A DNA stretch of 64,000 nt. Source: Isoetes taiwanensis. Its lineage: Eukaryota; Streptophyta; Lycopodiopsida; Isoetales; Isoetaceae. The translations under genes and the position numbers were made by a program. The stretch spans positions 1,294,494 to 1,358,493 of the forward strand of contig JAJEKV010000047.1 of NCBI GenBank assembly GCA_021234155.1, read 5' to 3'. Shown here piece by piece: positions 57,735 to 64,000 of the stretch (positions within the stretch are counted from its first letter, which is position 1; each line of letters starts with the position of its first letter). The notes under the pieces are model-generated. The model did no database searches, had not been told where the DNA came from, and saw only the letters and a program-made list of their open reading frames with translations.

Positions 57735-58291
57735 CAGTCGGCGCCGACTGGTCGTCTCCTCTGTTTCGACCTTGTGTTTCTGTTCGCTCTCCATTTGTTC
57801 TGTTTCTTTCGGTCAGGAATGGCAAGTATTGAATCCAGAATGGCAAGTAAAATATCTGGAAGTAACAAGCACAAATAGCAGAATCATCACATGCATGTGT
57901 AACAAATCAAAAAGCAATTATCCAATGTAGATAGAGAGCATTTTCACAATCAGAATGCTCATTCAGTACCTGGGATTAGAAATTTATCAAAGTGCAGAAG
58001 CTAGAAGCTTGATAAAAAATTATCAGAAGGCGGAAATGAGAAACTAGATCAGAGGGCCATGTCTAAGAACGCCAAACAACAAATATCTAGTCGGCGCCGA
58101 CCCATCATTTTAATAAAGGAAAAAAAAAGGGATTTCTTTCCATAAAAACACTGCAAATGACTGATCGAGAGGAACTCTATGATCAATGGCATGTAAACTA
58201 TGCCAGTCGGCGCCGACCAAGAAATGCAGTCACAACCGACCAAGGAATTTGAAATATCGAGAACTCTATCTGAGGTCAGTCGACGTCGACT
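57735..58291. repeat. Cluster of AGTCGGCGCCGACT palindromes
   Basis: A perfect 16-bp palindrome CAGTCGGCGCCGACTG lies at 57735-57750. Further copies are at 58089-58101 (AGTCGGCGCCGAC), 58204-58217 (CAGTCGGCGCCGACC) and 58278-58291 (AGTCGACGTCGACT). The first and last are embedded in a longer shared context (CGACT(G/A)G(T/C)C(G/A)TCTCC(T/A)CTG then TTCGACCT), so the pair descends from one segment. Confidence 0.8.
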
Positions 58292-60340
58292 AGCCATCTC
58301 CACTGCTTCGACCTCTACCATTTTTTTGCACTTTTCGAGCATTTTGCATTTTGCAAATCTTTTCTTTTCCCATAGCCTAAAGCAGATCTTCGCATGTTGT
58401 AGGTTATGTAACATTTGTTAAAGCTAACCTTATTTTCCTTTTCTTTTTCATTGTTTTTGTTATGGGTAATAGGGCCCAAGGTAACCAAGAGAGGGATGAT
58501 AACTCCTAAACGTTATAACATAGAGCACATTCTAACGTTAAAAAATTTATTCTATTCTATTCTAACGTTATACTTTAATATCAAATGGTAAATTTTAATG
58601 CACCTTTTGGTAATGGGTCTATTATTTTAATGTTCACTTAATCGCATCTAATGTTTTACAATTTAGAGAAGTTGGAGAAGTTTACTTTTGCCTATGGAGA
58701 GTCCCGTTACTGTGAAGGGATCAGCATATGACAATGTCAAGCTTGAGAGTAAAGCTCTGAAGTCTTTCTTTTAATTTCCTTTAAGATGCTTCTTCTTTCT
58801 TGTCTTCCTTCATTCAAGATGGCTACGGTCTAAAATTTCTCAGTAGAGGAAATTAGGAACGAAGAGGGCTCAGATTCATCATTTTCTAGTTCTATGAGAG
58901 ATTGCAACTCAATCTTTACAAAAATGTTATTGCAAAAGGTAACAAGTAGCTCAAAAAAATACTCATGGAAATGAAGGAGCCCAAACAAATCACATGTTTG
59001 CCTTCTTACTCTGATGGCAAATTCGTGTTTGAATTACTCAGCCAATAAGAGGCAGGAGGTAGCATGGAGGATATGCAGCAAAATTTGTATTCTCCCATGT
59101 GAACAACTTACAGCCATACAAATACTCCTTCATTGGATGGCACAATCATGCTTGCATATTGTGGTAACTACTTAATGTCAAAATCCCTATTGTAATTACT
59201 TTCTAAGTAAACCTCTCATGCTTTGTTTACTTATATTGTAAGCTTCATGACTACTAGTAGGATTCTTTAGTTGTTTGCTTATATTGTCGACTTCATGGAT
59301 ATGGCCTTTACTAGATACATGGTCTACAAACAATAACAATATAATAGAAAACATGGAATCTCAAAAAAGAAAGTTTTGGCAACAAATTGAATAGACTATT
59401 GACTTCTAGAGGTTTTTCTCCAATATATGTTCATTGTTTTATGGCTGATGAGGCCCAGACATATTGAAATGCTATTTGATGTTTTCTCCATGGTGCTTTA
59501 CTTTTCAACTATCCCAAAAAGACCAAAGTGCCCATGAAAAAGGACCCTATATAAATTTACACTCAATTGACTAATACATGGATACACAAAGTATTGTTTG
59601 TAGCCAATTGAACCTTACAACACCAAACTTGTTCTCGCTAGCTTCTATAAACATTTGATAAGCACTTCTATTTCACTTGAGCGCATATTCAAATAATGCT
59701 AGAATCCTTGCCTCCCAAATGTTGCACTGCTATGTGAAGGCAACATGCATCTAGCTTAATAATGTAACATGGAGTCATGTCCATGTTGTGTGTAAAATGA
59801 GGAGCATAGACTAGTTGATCTCCACCAGTGGGCGGTAAAAATGCTCTCTTCCTCATCCCTCCTTCCTCTTCCCCTCTTCCTCCTATATTATTAGTGCTTC
59901 CAGACATTAATGACGTTGATGAGAAACTAAAGACTTTCCTCATATAGACATATCATCAGGCAATCATCTCCAACATGGTAATATTCTTCCTCCCCCTTCT
60001 TCTTCTTCACTAGTAGTATTTCTGAAACTTAAAACACAATGAGGGTGAAAAACTGAACTGAAAACTTTAGTGCATGATCAATTTTCTGCCCATTTTGAAA
60101 ATATTCTAGCATATTCTGGCCCTAGGGTTTGTTCCTAAGACAAGTATACATGTATTCAGGGAGTGGCCTCACATATAGGGTGGGGTCGCCATGTTCCGTG
60201 CACTTAAGAGGCGTGAACACGTTAAATTATCAAAAAATGGTTCAGTTGGTTCACATAAATGCCATATGCTTGTCAAATTATTGCCCTTAAAAAATCTAGG
60301 GTTAAAACGTTATGTGGCTCCAAACTCACGGGGGGTGTAA
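58292..60340. other. Intergenic
   Basis: No gene is supported. A minimal LINE-type insertion lies at 58540-58555 (see findings). The rest is AT-rich, without coding motifs. Confidence 0.4.
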
Positions 60341-60816
60341 GTGCCCCCATCGCCATACATGTTGCCGGTTACGCCATGTCAGGAGCCTACTTTCGCGCCC
60401 CCCAAAGCCCTTCTGTCGCTAACTAGGTCACCAGGGTTTCGTGCAATTATGATCCAGCCTTCGTTACTAGTTAGACCTCGTCCGGCCATATGCGTAACCC
60501 TATTCCCTCACACAAGGTTCCGCCTCACGTCCCTTCATGGCCTGGCATTGCGGTGGTAGCTTGGCCGACGGCCTCGCGCAAATATCGCAGTCGCATTGCT
60601 CGAAATGGCCATCATGGCCCAACGGTCCCCTGAACGCTGGTACAGGGGCCATCATTCGCTACCATTTCTGGCCCCTTTGCTCGCTTTTGCCAAAAAATCC
60701 TCTCCTCTAAGACGATCGATCTACCCCCAAGCAGCACTTCTCCATAGAATTTGGGGGGCTCATGGATTCGAGTGCCTCGCACAATTGGGTGGAGACCCCA
60801 TCATGCCATCTCGGGC

Positions 60817-60825
60817 TATAAAAGG
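60817..60825 (+). promoter_or_regulatory. TATA box, TATAAAAGG
   Basis: A canonical plant TATA box in a GC-richer 500-bp island. A transcription start would be expected near 60845-60855. It precedes a candidate leader intron and a 110-codon ORF. Confidence 0.5.
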
Positions 60826-61006
60826 TGGGGCTTTTTTCTTCAATTGGCATCTCTTCTGAAGTTTGCAGCTCGTTCCGGCCTGCTTCAGTTCGTCTGCATT
60901 CCTGCATCAGTTCAACTCCGAGCTCAAGAGTAATGTGTTCTATTCCAAGTGCCTCTGGTTGTAGTATATAGTTTATCTAACTCATGTCCTCTTGGTCTGC
61001 AGCATA

Positions 61007-61339
61007 ATGGAAGGGCAATGGAGGCATGGCCAAGGCATAACAAGAGGCGAGTATCGCAAGCTTCCCAGCACGCCCTCTCCTTCGAATAAGAGAGAGCGTC
61101 GTTATTCGAATGCCTTCCAGCAGATAGAGGAGCTTGGCTCCTTTGCATTGAAGAACTGCCTTGTTAATCGGAAGGAAATCTCCACTGCGGCTGTCTCCAA
61201 CCTCAATGCTGTGGTCATGCGCGAGATCTCTGATCAGATCCAGCATGCAAAAGGTGAGCATGACTTGGTTCGCTGTAGCGTGAAGATGGTTGAGGGGGAT
61301 CGAATAAAATTTGAAAGCCCTGTAAATCCTGAGACCTGA
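61007..61339 (+). CDS. Candidate 110-residue protein, no recognised family
   Basis: ATG at 61007 follows a possible 5'-leader intron (donor CAAGA|GTAATG at 60927, acceptor TTGGTCTGCAG ending 61002) and a TATA box at 60817. The product is hydrophilic and basic near the N-terminus (SNKRERRYSNAFQQIEELGS). A mixed helical-looking stretch follows (LVNRKEISTAAVSNLNAVVM), then REISDQIQHAKGEH, and it ends RIKFESPVNPET-TGA. No signal peptide or membrane segment. Base composition is richer in GC than the flanks, as for real coding sequence. It could instead be a gag-like or captured fragment of a mobile element. I do not recognise any domain. Confidence 0.45.
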   Translation: MEGQWRHGQGITRGEYRKLPSTPSPSNKRERRYSNAFQQIEELGSFALKNCLVNRKEISTAAVSNLNAVVMREISDQIQHAKGEHDLVRCSVKMVEGDRIKFESPVNPET

Positions 61340-61846
61340 GGTGAACATATGCTGGTTTTGCTTGGCCAAATGGACGATCCTTAGAAATAAGCCATGTTTT
61401 TATATGCCCTTTTATATGCCTTTTTATATGCCCTTGTTATATCTACTTGCCTATAGTTATGAGTCTTTTTTTTTTTGTTGTAGTGCCATTTTGCAAGAGT
61501 ATTTCGTCAAAGGCATTTTCTGGATTCAACAATGTAATTGCATGAAAGGCACATGAATGAAAGATGTTATTGCATTGCAAAATTTGATCACACAACAAGT
61601 TCTGTGGCTTTTTGCTATCATGGCTTTTTTGGCCATTAACTATATCTTCTCTTCTTCTACTGTCTCGTCCAAGTCATAACCATCCTGCATGAATTGATCA
61701 AACTTAATAATAAACCATAGGGCTCTGTCCATTCCAACCCACATGCAACAGATAGCATACCTTATGTGCAACATTCGTGTTCAAAAAGATGGCTGGTGTT
61801 GCCTTTTGGACTTGCATAGGGTGTGGTGTTGCCAAATGCTCTGTGA
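61340..61846. other. 3' flank of the 110-residue ORF
   Basis: T-rich, with a triplicated TATATGCCCTTT motif at 61396-61436; possibly the 3' UTR. No gene is supported. Confidence 0.4.
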
Positions 61847-62000
61847 ATGAGATGTATAACGAAAGGTGTATACATGTGCCATGTTTGCTCTCTAAACCCT
61901 GAAGAAACCCTCGTCCATGCCGTGTTGCTGGCAAGTTCCCATCTCTTCAAGGGATTTCTAATGTTGCTTACCTTGTTAGGTGTAGGTCTGACCAATGGAA
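61847..62000 (+). pseudogene. Possible LINE zf-RVT (reverse-transcriptase zinc-binding) scrap
   Basis: The plus strand reads CHVCSLNPEETLVHAVLLAS followed by SHLFKGF. This fits the C..C....EET..H.(L)..C.. pattern of the zf-RVT domain at the C-terminus of plant LINEs, although the last Cys is missing. Only this short motif supports the call. Confidence 0.35.
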
Positions 62001-63471
62001 TACACCGTTCTATGCTGATTGACTGGGGGTTGACCTTGTCTCCCTCACATAAGTGAGTGTCTTGGAGACTACACTCCACATCTTGTGTTTGGATTTGGTT
62101 GAGTGCCAAGCTACCATACACATAGGCATACAGTCTTGTTGGCTGCTCGGTACATAGGCCTTAGAAGTATCATCATCCACAGTAGGTGCACTGCAATGAG
62201 TAGGACTCTTGCCCTGTCTTCATTTCATCCTAAGCCTAGCAGCTAGCCTCTGTCATTGGTCTGCCACTGCTCGGAGCTGTGGCATCGATTTGTCAGGCCC
62301 TAGTCGACACCATCGCTCCCGTGTGCAACGAAAACAAGGGAAGAGATTGATTCTTGGCCGGATTGATCTACGTTTGATGGAATTGCTCAAGCCTTCTATA
62401 TAATCTTGATTATACATCTCATTCAAGGCGATTATGGCTGGAATTAGCCGCCAATTCCAGCCCCCAGCATTGAATCATGCCTCAGGATGGCTACGGTAGA
62501 GGGTATCCAGGTGCACAAACGGTGGGTCACTAGTACGGGCACCGTGGCTTCAGGTTGGACGAACGAGTGACACTTGCCACATGTTGGAAAGGGGAATGGG
62601 ACATCGAGGAAATGGATTTTTGGTACCACAGGGTATGGTACATCCACGAAAGCGGGCAACCCTACCCTATATAGAGCTTTGGAGGAAACCTTAACAATAA
62701 ATCTTAAGGAGTCGTGATCTAAATATGAAGGTCCACAAAAGATCTTTTCATCTGTAAAGGTTGAGGTGGGTTTTTATTATTTTTTGGGGTTTGTTTATTG
62801 CAGTTTCAGAAGTTTATTTTTAGAGAGTTCAGTGGCGCATGGGCTTCTATTTGTGGCGAAGCTGATTTTCTTGTAGAACGGAATGGAACAGGGCTTTCTT
62901 GAAGAGCAGACCAGGGCTGTGATGGCCGTGCCATGGGGGCAATTCGGTCGCAGTTTCTTGTCATTAAATGAGACGTTGGTATGCTTCCTATATGTAACTG
63001 GTTGGTATTACCGGGGTTCAACTCCCCGGCCAGTAAATCTTCTGTATAGCTATGGTTGTACTTATAAGAAGAGATTATTCCTAAAACTTCTTATATAGAA
63101 CAGAAAAAACAAGCAGCTTGATATTTTGGACTTTGGAACAAATTAAAGATAAAGGAAGCCGGATCCAAATCGGTAAGCAAGAAAAGTGTGAGCTGGAAGC
63201 AAAGGGATTAAGCACGGCAACGGCCAGGTATGGCAGAGGCACTGCAACCTGCCAACCGTACCTGCAGAAGTCACTTCAAACATTTGTGTCCTGTACCTGA
63301 AATGGATAGTTCGGAGCAAGATCGTTCAACCGCTTCAGCTTCAGACAGTGAAATGCCTTGCTCTCGAAGAAATTCCCTTTTGGATGAGAATTTCAGAAAT
63401 CCCCTTCTACCCATTCCCCTTCCGGATCCTTCCCCTTCTCTGCTGTACTTGAATTCGTCGGGTTGTAGGAG
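62001..63471. other. Intergenic, upstream of the last gene
   Basis: No gene is supported. A hairpin CCGGGGTTCAACTCCCCGG at 63008-63026 resembles a tRNA T-arm but lacks the rest of a tRNA. Presumed promoter of the gene at 63472 lies at its right end. Confidence 0.4.
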
Positions 63472-63637
63472 ATGGCGGCCGACGTGATCGATCCGGAGGT
63501 GGAGAAGGTAAGCTTTTAATTCTTTGCTTTTCAATTATTTTCGGAAAACCATGTAAGCAGCCAATTATTTCGACTTTCAGATCCTCCCCATTCAAGATCC
63601 TCCCCCAGGCCCGTTTTCAAGGAAGGATTTGATATGA
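63472..63637 (+). CDS. Start of a gene, or a 30-residue spliced ORF
   Basis: ATG at 63472 in good context (GGAGATGGCGGCC) begins MAADVIDPEVEK and ends at a textbook donor AAG|GTAAGC (63507/63508). An acceptor TTTCAG lies at 63580. Reading on in phase gives ILPIQDPPPGPFSRKDLI-TGA (63581-63637). The spliced product would be only 30 residues, so the second exon may be damaged or a different exon outside the window may be used. The first exon looks genuine; the function is unknown. Confidence 0.5.
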
Positions 63638-64000
63638 GAAATGGAAAATCACCACACAGTCCCAAAGAGTGGCTCTGTTGCTGTTCCTTGCTGCTATATT
63701 CCAACTAACAGAGTTTCAGACTTCATCACTGGGGAGCAGAATTATCCAGGGTTTAATACTACATTTTATAAGCAGGATTTGAGCTATATGTAGGCTAGTC
63801 TGCTGCAATTTCTTATTTCGAATTTTGTTCCCAATTTGTGTACACCCCATTCCGTTGTTCATTCTACCTCCGGATCTTTGTTGCTTCACCGGAGCTTTTC
63901 AAGTTGAAGCTCTGGGCCATTTAGATGCTCGTATTTGCACGTATTTATGTGTTTATTCGTATTTAACATCCAATGGTTTATAATCCAATGGTTTAGCAAT
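63638..64000. other. Right edge of the window
   Basis: AT-rich, with TATTTATGTGTTTATTCGTATTTA repeats at the very end and no coding motif. It could be intron or 3' UTR of the gene at 63472. Confidence 0.35.

Noticed and set aside
60596-60859. 87-codon ORF overlapping the TATA region
   Set aside because: It lies across the promoter and shows no family motif; GC-rich composition explains the open frame.
63008-63026. tRNA T-arm-like hairpin with GGTTCAACTCC
   Set aside because: No matching acceptor, D or anticodon arms upstream; at most a SINE relic or chance.
1-64000. CRISPR array, operon or bacterial-style regulation
   Set aside because: Introns, PPR genes and plant transposons show eukaryotic nuclear DNA; the repeats lack CRISPR-like spacing.

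Overview
The window looks like nuclear DNA of a land plant, most likely a seed-free one such as a fern. The sequence shows GT-AG introns, AT-rich intergenic DNA and many degenerate transposons. It also shows pentatricopeptide-repeat (PPR) genes of the PLS type whose wording (SILKACG, GRxIHEQI, DMYAKCGNLEEA) resembles fern PPR proteins. The species cannot be fixed from sequence alone, so fern is an inference.

Likely intact or near-intact genes: (1) a PPR gene on the minus strand running off the left edge (1-1795, one short 5' exon plus a long open exon); (2) an unnamed small membrane-protein gene with five phase-compatible C-terminal exons (22708-25068, +); (3) a complete twelve-exon HAD-IG / 5'-nucleotidase-domain (NT5DC) gene (38974-43778, -); (4) a second PPR gene (48055-49674, +) that ends abruptly inside its E domain; (5) a possible short transcription unit with a TATA box, a leader intron and a 110-codon ORF (60817-61339, +); (6) the start of a gene at 63472.

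Broken or partial genes: a bacterial-type glutamine synthetase relic (7553-8175, -), a leucine-rich-repeat relic (9600-11060, -), a coiled-coil exon cluster (11281-12113, +), an orphan first exon of an SLC35F-type transporter (13602-13721, +), a tRNA-dihydrouridine synthase gene split by an inversion (44574-45385), and a frameshifted lipase-family pseudogene (51598-53284, +).

Mobile DNA fills most of the rest. There are two head-to-tail Helitrons (15619-19338 and 19339-21357). Three 5'-truncated LINEs of one clade have pentanucleotide tails (2885-4850 -, 25860-26811 +, 46395-47446 +). There is a Ty3/gypsy integrase-chromodomain relic (32310-33420, -), a solo LTR with a tRNA-iMet primer site (28790-29225, -), and a long-TIR MULE with two nested retro-insertions (29238-31744). 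Several short foldback elements and a dispersed double-hairpin repeat (three copies) are also present. Tandem duplications of about 47-92 bp and two long simple or degenerate arrays punctuate the intergenic DNA.

The genes do not form a pathway. PPR proteins act in organelle RNA processing, and the NT5DC product may be organelle-targeted. The main interest is the record of rearrangement: tandem Helitrons, an exon inversion with both splice borders preserved, and nested insertions with readable target-site duplications.
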